NCBI GenBank assembly: GCA_001970955.1 | Contig: MPUH01000181.1 | Span: 24,986-88,985, forward strand | Length of the DNA: 64,000 nucleotides | Direction of reading: 5' to 3' | Source: Stentor coeruleus | Lineage: Eukaryota; Ciliophora; Heterotrichea; Heterotrichida; Stentoridae | Shown: one piece after another, positions 41,369-50,248 of the stretch | How positions within the stretch are numbered: the stretch's first letter is position 1 | How the letters are laid out: the number at the start of each line of letters is the position of its first letter | The notes under the pieces: generated by a model | The model's database searches: none | Seen by the model: only the letters and a program-made list of their open reading frames with translations | What the model was told of the DNA's origin: nothing | Program-made: the position numbers and the translations under genes

Positions 41369-41806
41369 ATGGACACTAACTCAACCGAAGATCTAAAATT
41401 GATATTCGATTTCCTTGATAAAGATAATAGCGGGGCCTTGGATGCTGATGAATTACACTGCGGTCTAAGCATCTTACGTCTAAATCTCGCAGGTTTGCAA
41501 GTACGTAGCATAATGAAAGCAGCTGACCTAAACCAAGACGGTAAAGTAGACTTTTCTGAATTTGTCAAGCTTTGTTATATAGGAGCAACAAAAGATAAAA
41601 TAAAATCTGATGATTTAGCAAGCAAACTTGCCCCATATGATCGTGAATCTGATGGAAAAATCGATGTTAGCGACCTACGACTATTACTAGGAGGAGAAGG
41701 TGAGCCACTAGATGAAGAAGACATAAACGATGTTATAAAAGAACTTGACGTTGGAAGTGATGGGAAAATATACATCCGTGACATGGTCACTAGATTTCTA
41801 AGTTAA
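41369..41806 (+). CDS. Calmodulin-like EF-hand calcium-binding protein
   Basis: 145 residues with four EF-hand loops: DKDNSGALDADE (about 19-30), DLNQDGKVDFSE (54-65), DRESDGKIDVSD (91-102) and DVGSDGKIYIRD (127-138). The first two have full calcium ligands including the closing Glu. The last two end in Asp, which usually weakens calcium affinity. Size and spacing match the calmodulin/centrin group; the start lacks the long basic N-terminus of centrins. It is likely a calcium sensor, possibly for contraction or ciliary control in a contractile ciliate (inference). Confidence 0.88.
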   Translation: MDTNSTEDLKLIFDFLDKDNSGALDADELHCGLSILRLNLAGLQVRSIMKAADLNQDGKVDFSEFVKLCYIGATKDKIKSDDLASKLAPYDRESDGKIDVSDLRLLLGGEGEPLDEEDINDVIKELDVGSDGKIYIRDMVTRFLS

Positions 41807-41955
41807 ATATTATCAGATAATGACTATAAAAACTAGTAAAAACTTACCCCAACAAAAACTTAGATATATTATCTTAAAATCTCAGTGATTTTTCTCAGCA
41901 ACAAAACTAATAAACCTAAATTCTTTCAAATCTAAATTTATAAAAACATCAGATA

Positions 41956-43695
41956 ATGGATATAAGACGTAGAGTAAAGCACTCATTAACCCAGGTCCCA
42001 ACAAGTCCGTCTTCAAACATTCTAGAAAACGACCATGAAACCTATTATCCTTCCGACGAGCCAATGAGTTTATCAAAAAGAATGCTCAACGTCCTTACAA
42101 ACCCTCACTCATTTATCAAATACAGTCGTTCAGGAAAAAGAAAATGCTGTAGTGTCTACTTCAACGAAACCTTACAAAAAATGAGCGTCGACAAACCATG
42201 TTCAACCTATATATTAACAACAGATATCCAAGCTGCTGAATTAGGCTTTTCACCTAGTTTATCTTTTGCTAGTCCTGATCCTAACAATATATTTGGTTTT
42301 CGTATTTTCACAACAATGAAAGTATATGAATTTAGTACTGAAAACAGAATCCTACGAGATGAATTTGTCAAAAGCTTAAACACTCTTGGAAAACTTAATA
42401 AAGAATACATGGGTCCAATGGGATTAAAAAAATATTGTGAGAGTATTATACATAGTCAAGAAGGGGAAGATTCTATTAAAGCATTACATAAATCTAGATA
42501 TCAAAATCAGGAACGACTAACTAATAATAAAGAACTTGAAGAGATTTTAGAAGTTCAGGTTATAAAAGGAGTTGTTTATAATATGATAAATATACTTGAG
42601 ACAAGAGAAAAAGAAATTGAATGTAATAAATTGAGAAAATCGATTAAAGAAAGTTCTAATGAAAGAAGTATACTTACGAATAAACAGGATACGCTTAGGA
42701 TGCTAATTATTAAGAAAGATCAGGAGATACTTTCTTTGAAACAAGATATAAATAAAGTAGAAAATCAGATTGAACAGCTTAGAAAACCTACATATACTCA
42801 TGATTCAAATGTGTATTCTTTAAAAATATGGACTAGTATCTTAGAATTCCTCACAGCAAAAGATATTGTCATGCTAAGAATGACAACTAGGAACTTTAGA
42901 ATTGCTACAAACCGGGTTTTGCTTATTAAATCTGTATGGAGAAGACTTTGTTTAAGCAGTTTAAATCCTAGAAAAATAATGTATCGACTATACACAAATA
43001 ACTTTTACAATGCAGCTATACGTGGAGTTATGTTTGAAGTAGATGAAGAAATAGCTGAAGAAATCCACAATGATGTATGGAGAGGGTTAAATGATAATAA
43101 TAAAGAAACTGAAAAAATCCTTTTACTTTTATGCAAATATAATGCAAGTTTAAGTTATTGTCAAGGTATGCATTTTGTTGCACACTTTTTATATGGGATT
43201 TATGGGAATATTGATGAAGTTTTAAGGGTTATGGATGCTTTGTTAAGACCACCTTTTTATTTATCAGAATTATGGAAGAATGGGTTTTCTAGGCTTAGGT
43301 TAGGGATTTTTCAATTGGATTTTTTGATGAAAATAAGACTCCCATATTTTGCTAAACATTTAAAAGATCTGGATATTAATCTGGATATGGTTGTCACGCC
43401 ATGGTTTTTAACTGTTTTTACGTATTTTCAGTATGAACTTGAGCTGCCGAGAAAGACTGTGCTTGAAATATGGGATTACTTTTTGATACAGGGTTGGCCT
43501 GCATTGATATCGGTGTGTCTGACTATTTTTCATCTTACTGAGCATTTGGTTTTAGAAAAAAGTTTAGAACAAACTTTGATGATACTTAAGAATAAGATAC
43601 CTTATAATGATGTTTGTAAAGTCTTACCGGAGTTTGAAGTTGACCCCAGTCTTTTGGAAGATTTAGAGATTTCACATGTTTGGAGTGGTGCATAA
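41956..43695 (+). CDS. PH / F-box-like / TBC-domain protein (putative Rab GTPase-activating protein)
   Basis: 579 residues, one exon. Residues about 45-150 form a PH-like domain (FIKYSRSGKRKCCSVYFNE; closing helix ILRDEFVKSLNTLGKL). A coiled coil covers about 190-275. An F-box-like helical motif follows at about 285-325 (LKIWTSILEFLTAKDIVMLR...NFRIATNRVLL...WRRLC). The TBC domain fills the C-terminal half: the arginine finger is in IHNDVWRGL, the glutamine finger in YCQGMHFVAHFLYGIYG, and WFLTVFTYFQYELELPR, with EIWDYFLIQGWPALI, closes it. Both catalytic fingers are present, so it should stimulate Rab GTP hydrolysis in membrane traffic. The PH plus F-box plus TBC order is unusual. Confidence 0.85.
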   Translation: MDIRRRVKHSLTQVPTSPSSNILENDHETYYPSDEPMSLSKRMLNVLTNPHSFIKYSRSGKRKCCSVYFNETLQKMSVDKPCSTYILTTDIQAAELGFSPSLSFASPDPNNIFGFRIFTTMKVYEFSTENRILRDEFVKSLNTLGKLNKEYMGPMGLKKYCESIIHSQEGEDSIKALHKSRYQNQERLTNNKELEEILEVQVIKGVVYNMINILETREKEIECNKLRKSIKESSNERSILTNKQDTLRMLIIKKDQEILSLKQDINKVENQIEQLRKPTYTHDSNVYSLKIWTSILEFLTAKDIVMLRMTTRNFRIATNRVLLIKSVWRRLCLSSLNPRKIMYRLYTNNFYNAAIRGVMFEVDEEIAEEIHNDVWRGLNDNNKETEKILLLLCKYNASLSYCQGMHFVAHFLYGIYGNIDEVLRVMDALLRPPFYLSELWKNGFSRLRLGIFQLDFLMKIRLPYFAKHLKDLDINLDMVVTPWFLTVFTYFQYELELPRKTVLEIWDYFLIQGWPALISVCLTIFHLTEHLVLEKSLEQTLMILKNKIPYNDVCKVLPEFEVDPSLLEDLEISHVWSGA

Positions 43696-44294
43696 TTAAT
43701 ATAAAGATAAATCTCAATGCAACAATGATATCTTAGAGGGTTGTAATCATGATTTTTAAACAGAATTTGGTAATAAAAATTTATTTTTTTTGATGATAGG
43801 ATTTAATGATAATGATATTATGTTGATTAAAAGTTGTATCTAGATTTCGACTATAATCATATACTAACTTAAATTAAAATTTAATTTTTGAATATACCTA
43901 ATATACAATTACTCTTTATCTATTATATTATTACACCCTAGCACAATACTTTATTTCAAACATCCTGAACAAGTATAAATAAACATCTAAATCCAATAAC
44001 CTTTACAAATTAAAAAAATTATATAATCTAACACAATCCTCTCCATCACAATACACCAAACCACAAATGCCAAATATTTCTCATATTTTCATCAAATACA
44101 ATATCTCAACTGTTTTCTAAACAACAAAAGTATATCATAAGCATGCAAATTATTCAAAATAGTTATTTACTAATAATCCTATAAGTTAAGCTAAAAGTAT
44201 ACGTAAAGATTATCTTATGATAAAATCTTTACTGAAATATAAAGAAAAAAGTTAGAAGATAAGTAAATAGACTTATTGTTATGCGAACTATAAG
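43696..44294. other. Convergent intergenic region
   Basis: 599 bp between the TBC gene and the small minus-strand membrane protein. AT-rich, C>G in its middle; no gene seen. Confidence 0.45.
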
Positions 44295-44513
44295 TTAATA
44301 TCTAGAATCGTTAGCTTTTTGCCAGTTCTTGTAGTTCGGCTCAAACATGAACTCATTTTCACCTAAAAAGAGCCAATCAAATAAGCAAGGCACACCAAAG
44401 AGGATAGAAAGGACTATCCAAGCTACATAGTAATAGTTTTCAACTCTCGCGATAAAAGATATGAAGATCAACCAAAACAAAATGAATAGCTCAATTTTAT
44501 GCCTAGACTGCAT
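44295..44513 (-). CDS. Small two-helix membrane protein, function unknown
   Basis: 72 residues starting at ATG 44513 (MQSRHKIELFILFWLIFISF). The frame is open further upstream, to an ATG at 44642, but that part overlaps the first exon of the carboxypeptidase on the other strand. The ATG at 44513 has the window's typical TATAATAA-AT context, so I choose it. Two hydrophobic helices (ELFILFWLIFISFI and YYVAWIVLSILFGVPCLFDW) are followed by a polar C-terminus (FMFEPNYKNWQKANDSRY). Probably an ER or organelle membrane microprotein. No family recognised. Confidence 0.5.
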   Translation of the reverse strand: MQSRHKIELFILFWLIFISFIARVENYYYVAWIVLSILFGVPCLFDWLFLGENEFMFEPNYKNWQKANDSRY

Positions 44514-44524
44514 ATTTATTATAT
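44514..44524. promoter_or_regulatory. 11-bp divergent start region (CAT-atttattatat-ATG)
   Basis: Only ATTTATTATAT separates the minus-strand ATG (44513-44511) from the plus-strand ATG (44525-44527). Both genes must have transcription starts overlapping or inside each other's coding region, or leaders of a few bases. The short A/T core reads TATAATAAAT in one direction and TTATTATAT in the other, so it may serve both. Confidence 0.45.
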
Positions 44525-46855
44525 ATGATAAAAGGTAACGAAGAGCTCTATTCTCACATATCTCGGCCAATCCCCTTATTACCAAAAAAATCATACGATG
44601 ATGACAAACCTCGCTCACATCAAAAAATAGAGTAATAATCACATAGAGAAATCAGGCAGTTTATATTTCACAACCAATCATATCCCATAGACCCATCTGT
44701 AACTAATCCTCTAAACTCAATTCCAATTGAAGTTAATGAAATAACCCTTCCAGATTTAGAGTATAAACTACATAGTTCACCTTCAATAATATATCGTCGA
44801 GATTCTAATGCAAAATTCATAGGCCCTTGCACATTAAATTTAAACAAAATCATAGGAAACCCAGAAGAATACACAACTTTATTACGTATGAATCGTATGT
44901 TAAAAAATCGTCAAAGTCTTATAAAAAATGATAACACACTTATATTTGAAAGTCGATTTGAAAGTGGAAACTTAGACACAGTAATTAAAATCTCTGATAT
45001 TGAATATAATCTTATACTTCAAAATGATATAAACACAGTCGGTAACACCCAATGGTTTTTTTTTAAAGTTACAAACACAACAAAAGACTTAAAAGTTAAG
45101 TTTAATATTATAAACCTAGGCAAATCAGGATCTTTATATAGTGAAGGTATGCAGGTCTGTGTATATTCTGAAGAAGAAGAAAAAGAGACAAATAAAGGCT
45201 GGACACGTGGTGGGACTGAAATTTCTTACTACCCAAATGGTTTGTTAAAAAACAATGGAAAACCATTTTACTCAGCAGTTTTTACATATAAATTTACATA
45301 TTCAAAAGACTGTGTGTACTTTGCATACTCATATCCATATACATATTCAGATCTCATGAAATATTTACTATCATTAGAAAACGACCCAGAAAGGAACAAT
45401 TTTTTTATCAGAAGGCTTTTGTGTAAAAGTATCGAAGGGAATCGATGTGATTATTTAACTATAACCGAAGGAGAGATTCCTGAATATATGAAACATAGAA
45501 AAGGGGTTTTTATATCAGCACGAGCACATCCTGGGGAAACTGTTGGATCTTGGATAGCTCATGGGGCAATAGAATTCCTAACAGGGACATCAAAAGAAGC
45601 GGCAATTCTTAGAGACAGATATGTTTTTAAAATAGTCCCAATGTTAAATCCAGATGGGGTTATAAATGGAAATTATAGGACTAATCTTGCAGGTTCAGAT
45701 CTTAATCGCAAATGGAAGAACCCAAGTAGTATACTTCATCCAACAGTTTATTTTGCTAAGAAACTAGCGAAAAGTTTAGCTAAAGAACGACCTGTTGATC
45801 TTATTTGTGACTTACATGGACATTCAAGAAGTATGGGGATATTCATGTATGGATGCAACAATTTCTCTTTTCCTCAAGAAACACGGGTTTTTCCACTGAT
45901 TTTATCTAAAACATGTCCTTTTTTCGAATATAAACTCTGTAGTTTTAAAATGCAAAAATCCAAAGAGTCAACTTTAAGAATCTCCCTCTATAAAGAAATC
46001 AACATCCCTAATGTTTTTACTATGGAAGCTTCATTTTGTGGGAATAACAAAATACAATACACAGTTGAAGACCTAAAAGAAATCGGGAAGCATCTCTGCC
46101 TTGCTTTACTCATATACTCAGGGGATTCAGATCTTGGTAAAGAAATTAACATAAGTAAAGATCAGATGTTAAATGAATTGAAATCAAATAAAACCCTTTT
46201 AGAAGACTCTGGGGGAAATTTCACAGATAGCGATTCTGATCCTTCTGAAGATAATTTAGATCTTGAAGTTATTCGAGCTTTGTTACCTTCACCAAAAAAA
46301 AGAAGGTCTAAAAAAATAAAACAAGGAAGATATAGTAAAGGGTCGAAAATTGATCATAAATCTCTATCGGCGGTTAGGAAAAGGGAGAATTTTTCTACAA
46401 GAAGGGAATTGAAACAAATATTTGTAGAAAAAAAAATTGAGATTAAAAAATGTGAAGAATGTGGAGAGGCTATTTTGGGTAATCATATTTGTGTTAGGAA
46501 AATTAAAAGCAGTTTAAGTCCAACACCTAATATTAAACAAAGGAAAATTGTTAAAAGTTTTTCTTCGATTGGAAGTGGATTGATTTATGTTAATGTAAAA
46601 GGGAAAACGGTTAGGGATCAGGCAACACAGACGGTTTTTATAAAAAGGCTTCAGAACTCAGAGTCGAATTCACTTTATAATGCACTTGCTGTACCTTCTC
46701 CTGCAAGGTTTAGAGTGAGTAGTGGAAAACAAGGGAAGTCTGATAAGTTTTTTACTGATTTAAGCCTTGGAATGCCGGTGATTCACAATTCGAAAATACT
46801 TGACCCGATTCCATCGATATTGGATGTTTATAGTAAAAAATATAATTATAGCTAA
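44525..46855 (+). CDS. Cytosolic carboxypeptidase (AGBL/CCP, tubulin deglutamylase family, M14D)
   Basis: Removes glutamates from tubulin side chains or tails. Two exons: 44525-44631, a 15-nt intron (44632-44646, GTAATAATCACATAG), then 44647-46855, giving 771 residues. The CCP-specific N-domain (NTQWFFFKVTNTT, YSYPYTYSDLMKYLLSLEND) precedes the zinc peptidase domain. Ligands His and Glu lie in ARAHPGETVGSW; NPDGVINGNYRTNLAGSDLNR carries the substrate Arg and Asn; the third ligand is in ICDLHGHSRSMG; the catalytic Glu is in FTMEASFCG. The C-terminal 240 residues are basic and include a CEECGEAILGNHICV zinc-knuckle-like motif. Its 5' exon is short and easily missed. Its role suits ciliary microtubule control. 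Confidence 0.9.
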
Positions 46856-47061
46856 ATGCTTGTTTTGTGTAGTGAATATATGAGGTTTTGTTTAGAAGGA
46901 AAGTTTAGAAATCTTTGAATTAGAAGTTCATATTTATTGAATTTTATAATTTTTAGTTTGTTAATAATTTTAGACGAAATCCCACAGGCTCCATAACAAG
47001 TCATAATTTCATTTAACATGGTAATCCAACCCACTTTGTATATTATTACTATAATAAAGTA

Positions 47062-48225
47062 ATGGATAACTTTCATATACACCCTGAAGTCCAAGAGTTG
47101 TTTGACGAGTTAGTAAGCCTAAGAAGACAAATCCACATGAACCCCGAATTGCTTTATGACTTGCCAATAACATCAAAATTAGTTAGTGATTATCTTACAA
47201 GCCTAGGTATTGAAGTTCATACCCAAGTTGGTATATCTGGTGTTGTTGGGGTGATAAATAATGCAAATGGGCCATGTATATTACTTCGTGCTGATATGGA
47301 CTGTTTACCAATAGATGAAGCTAATAATATCCCATACAAATCAAAAATCACAGGGAAAATGCATGCATGTGGACATGATTCACATACCGCAATGCTAATG
47401 GTTGCTGCAAAAGTTATATCTCGACATAGAAACCAACTCAAAGGCTCAGTAAAGTTTTTCTTCCAACCTGCAGAAGAAGGAGGACATGGAGCTAGAGAAA
47501 TGATAAACGATGCAAATTATCCAGTTTTAGACATTGAACCAAAAGTTGATCAAGTTTATGCTATACATGTTGAGAATTTTAGTAAACTAGGAGACTATAT
47601 TTTAGCTGATAAATATATGTCATGTAATAGCGATGCTTTAGATATAAAAATTACTGGAAAAGGAGGACATATGTCAGCTGAAACAAATAGTCCAGTTAAT
47701 ATTGGAGCTAATCTTATTCTTCAATTACAAACGATATTATCAAGAAATGTTAGTAATAAAAACAGAGCTGTTGTTAGTATCACATCTTTTAATGCTGGTA
47801 GTTCTGTTAATACTATCCCTAATTTGTGTCAGATTAAAGGAACGATAAGGACTTTTGATAGTGAAATACAAGAGTTAGTTCATGGGCGTATAAGGAAAAT
47901 ATGTGAAGGGGTAGAAATAATGAATCAATGTGATATAAAAGTGAATATTGATAAAAGGTATCAACCAACAGAAAATAATGAGAAATGCAATGAGATCGCT
48001 TTGAAAATACTTGAGAAAATTTGCCCTGAGGGTGTTAGAGATATTAACAGCCCAATGATTGGTGAAGACTTTTTTTATTTGACAAAAAGATGCCCTGGGT
48101 GTTATTTTTTACTTAGTTCAGGCCTGGAAAATTCTATACATTCACCTAATTTTGATATAGATGAACGAGTTATGCTATTAGGTTCATCATTTTTTGTTGA
48201 CTTAATATTTAATCTCCTTTCATAA
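47062..48225 (+). CDS. M20 family amidohydrolase (aminoacylase / IAA-amino-acid hydrolase-like)
   Basis: 387 residues, one exon, the usual length for M20D. Hydrolyses N-acyl amino acids or amides using two metals. Motifs: LRRQIHMNPELLYD at the start, LLRADMDCLPI, KMHACGHDSHTAMLM (Cys and His ligands), FFFQPAEEGGHGA with the catalytic Glu, AIHVENFSKLG, the lid domain with KGGHMSAET, and the C-terminal ligand His in IHSPNFDIDE. All ligands are present. Substrate is unknown; the family includes bacterial hippurate hydrolase and plant ILR1. No signal peptide. It lies 206 bp after the carboxypeptidase, same strand. Confidence 0.92.
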   Translation: MDNFHIHPEVQELFDELVSLRRQIHMNPELLYDLPITSKLVSDYLTSLGIEVHTQVGISGVVGVINNANGPCILLRADMDCLPIDEANNIPYKSKITGKMHACGHDSHTAMLMVAAKVISRHRNQLKGSVKFFFQPAEEGGHGAREMINDANYPVLDIEPKVDQVYAIHVENFSKLGDYILADKYMSCNSDALDIKITGKGGHMSAETNSPVNIGANLILQLQTILSRNVSNKNRAVVSITSFNAGSSVNTIPNLCQIKGTIRTFDSEIQELVHGRIRKICEGVEIMNQCDIKVNIDKRYQPTENNEKCNEIALKILEKICPEGVRDINSPMIGEDFFYLTKRCPGCYFLLSSGLENSIHSPNFDIDERVMLLGSSFFVDLIFNLLS

Positions 48226-48273
48226 AACATTTTCATATATAATCCTATCAATAATAACTAAATTACTAACTAT

Positions 48274-49497
48274 TTATTTCCAGAAACGGATCACTTGGAC
48301 AACAAGCCCATCAACAGTGTCATTATCATTAACATTAGTCCAGAAATCCTCAAGTCTCTTCCTATCACAATCTTTTTCCCAATCAACCTTAGCACTTTTA
48401 CAATACTCAAATTGTGGATGATCAAGTAACCCTTGAAGCACATCCTGTCCTCTCATAAGTAAACAACCTTTAATCTCAAGACTTGGTACATCTCCATAAA
48501 TCCCCATAGTACCAAAAGAATATCTTCTAATACTTTCCATTCTTTGTACAAACCCATCAAGCAAGTTTTCAAATGGAACCATTTTCTCCCCTTCACCTTC
48601 AGCTTTTTCATAATGAATAAACCAAGCAGACCATCCAGCTTTATCAAGTTTTTCCCAGAATGTAGGCATAACACTTTTTCTATCTTTAGTATTTGTTATA
48701 AGTTTTTTCCATTCATCCAATTCAAAAGTTGTTGGTGGTAAAAGGTCAAGAGGGTTAACTTGTTTAGCTGGAGGTTTATCTTCATCTTCATCATCATCTT
48801 TAGGTTTAGCTGGAGCTTTCTTTACCTCTTCTTTCTTAGGTGCAGGTTTAGGAGGTTCAACTTTAGCAGTAGGGGCAGGTGCTTCAAGGGCAACTTTAGC
48901 AAGTTTTACTGTTCCCCATACAGCGACAAATTGAGGAAGTGTTGCAATTTTAGCATACCAAGCATTAAGAGCTCCTAATGGTTTTCTATATTTTTCATCA
49001 AAGACAACTCTAAAAGCCCAAGTAAGTGCACAAGCTAAAGATATATCAGCAATAGTCAAACTTGTCCCTACAATATGTGAAGTTTTTTTAAGTTTCTGTT
49101 CAATGATAAATAAGAACTTTTTAACATCAGCTTGAGCTTTTTTAAGCTTTTCAGCATCAGTTGGAATATGGCCAAAGACCATATCTACCCAAAGCTTAAT
49201 TGGCTTATCAAGGTCATCTTTAGAAATTTCTAGGAATTCATCAATTTGAACACGTTGTTCTATGGCTGCTGGGTAAAGATTGTGGGTGTTAGCTAAGAAT
49301 TTGAGAACTGGAGTAGCATGAGTGAAATACCCAAACGAAGATTCAAAGATTGGAGCTTGTTGGCCAAATGTTTGTTTTGCCAACTCTTTAGATCTGCTTT
49401 GCCATTCACTGCAGAATTCGACTGGTGTGCCGACTAGAGCAGCTGTTACTGCAATTTTGTTTCCTTCTGGATTTCCGTATTGGGTTAAGACCTTCAT
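48274..49497 (-). CDS. EEF1G: Translation elongation factor 1 gamma (eEF1B-gamma)
   Basis: 407 residues, one exon. Structural subunit of the eEF1B guanine-exchange complex that recharges eEF1A. The N-terminal GST fold covers about 1-200 (VLTQYGNPEGNKIAVTAAL; then GTSLTIADISLACALTWAF). A Lys/Pro/Ala-rich linker is at about 205-250 (PKPAPKKEEVKKAPAKP). The conserved EF1G domain is at about 250-407 (NPLDLLPPTTFELDEWKKL, GDVPSLEIKGCLLMRGQ), ending VQVIRFWK. Length and every block match. Its 5' flank is G-rich on the + strand (49561-49620 has 17 G and no C), the local promoter signature. Confidence 0.96.
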   Translation of the reverse strand: MKVLTQYGNPEGNKIAVTAALVGTPVEFCSEWQSRSKELAKQTFGQQAPIFESSFGYFTHATPVLKFLANTHNLYPAAIEQRVQIDEFLEISKDDLDKPIKLWVDMVFGHIPTDAEKLKKAQADVKKFLFIIEQKLKKTSHIVGTSLTIADISLACALTWAFRVVFDEKYRKPLGALNAWYAKIATLPQFVAVWGTVKLAKVALEAPAPTAKVEPPKPAPKKEEVKKAPAKPKDDDEDEDKPPAKQVNPLDLLPPTTFELDEWKKLITNTKDRKSVMPTFWEKLDKAGWSAWFIHYEKAEGEGEKMVPFENLLDGFVQRMESIRRYSFGTMGIYGDVPSLEIKGCLLMRGQDVLQGLLDHPQFEYCKSAKVDWEKDCDRKRLEDFWTNVNDNDTVDGLVVQVIRFWK

Positions 49498-50248
49498 TTT
49501 TAACCACTCTTTATAACCCTATTTACTTGAGATAAGAAGGATTCAAGGTTTTAAATTAGGAAAGAAAGGGGATAAGAAGATGAAGAAGTTTAATAAAAAT
49601 GAAGAAAATAGATGTTGGGAGAGGTAGGAAATTTTGAATTAGGTTTTGAAGGGTGGGTTTTTTTAGGTTTTGGAAGATTGTTGGAGTTTAGGTTAGAGAA
49701 GATGCTTTTGAGATAGTTTTAGAGATTTTGTTTAATAGGAAAGGATACTTTTTGGTTGATATTGAAAAGTATATTAAAAAATTATGGAGTTATGACGAGG
49801 ATGAATTTGTGTTTGTATTTATGGATACATAAAATATATCAAAAGATCAAATGTGGAATTCAGACTAAACTTTTGTCATTTGTAATTTAATTTATCATAA
49901 ATATATTTTATGGATTTATTTTGTATAAAATCTTACTGTAGTTTTAAACTATTTCCTAACTATTACCTAATTCTGAAAATACTCTAAAATAAACGTAAAT
50001 TTCCAATTATCAATATCAATAATCAATTATCCGCAAGCCCATCTGATTTTCCTGTTTCTATATAATTCTTAGAATTTTCTATCAAAACATTATACTAATT
50101 TTAAAAATTCCTAAAATCTCTTTTTACATATAACTCTTTCTCTTATAATAATACACCTTACTAAATCTATTTTTACTCTTAACAAAACTCTTCCCCATTC
50201 CAATCTTTAATACTCTAATCAAATATAAAGTTTCCATATTATAATATA
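49498..50248. other. Divergent intergenic region with opposed skews
   Basis: 751 bp, no gene seen. The left 250 bp is G-rich and C-free on the + strand, the right 150 bp C-rich and G-poor, each matching the gene it precedes. Ends ATTATAATATAATGAC at the right-hand start. Confidence 0.6.

Noticed and set aside
44295-44642. Longer 115-residue version of the minus-strand membrane protein
   Set aside because: Its first 43 codons overlap the first exon of the carboxypeptidase, and the internal ATG at 44513 has the typical start context.
44888-46855. Carboxypeptidase starting at the ATG 44888
   Set aside because: Coding sequence continues upstream and joins over a 15-nt intron to an exon with a better start at 44525.
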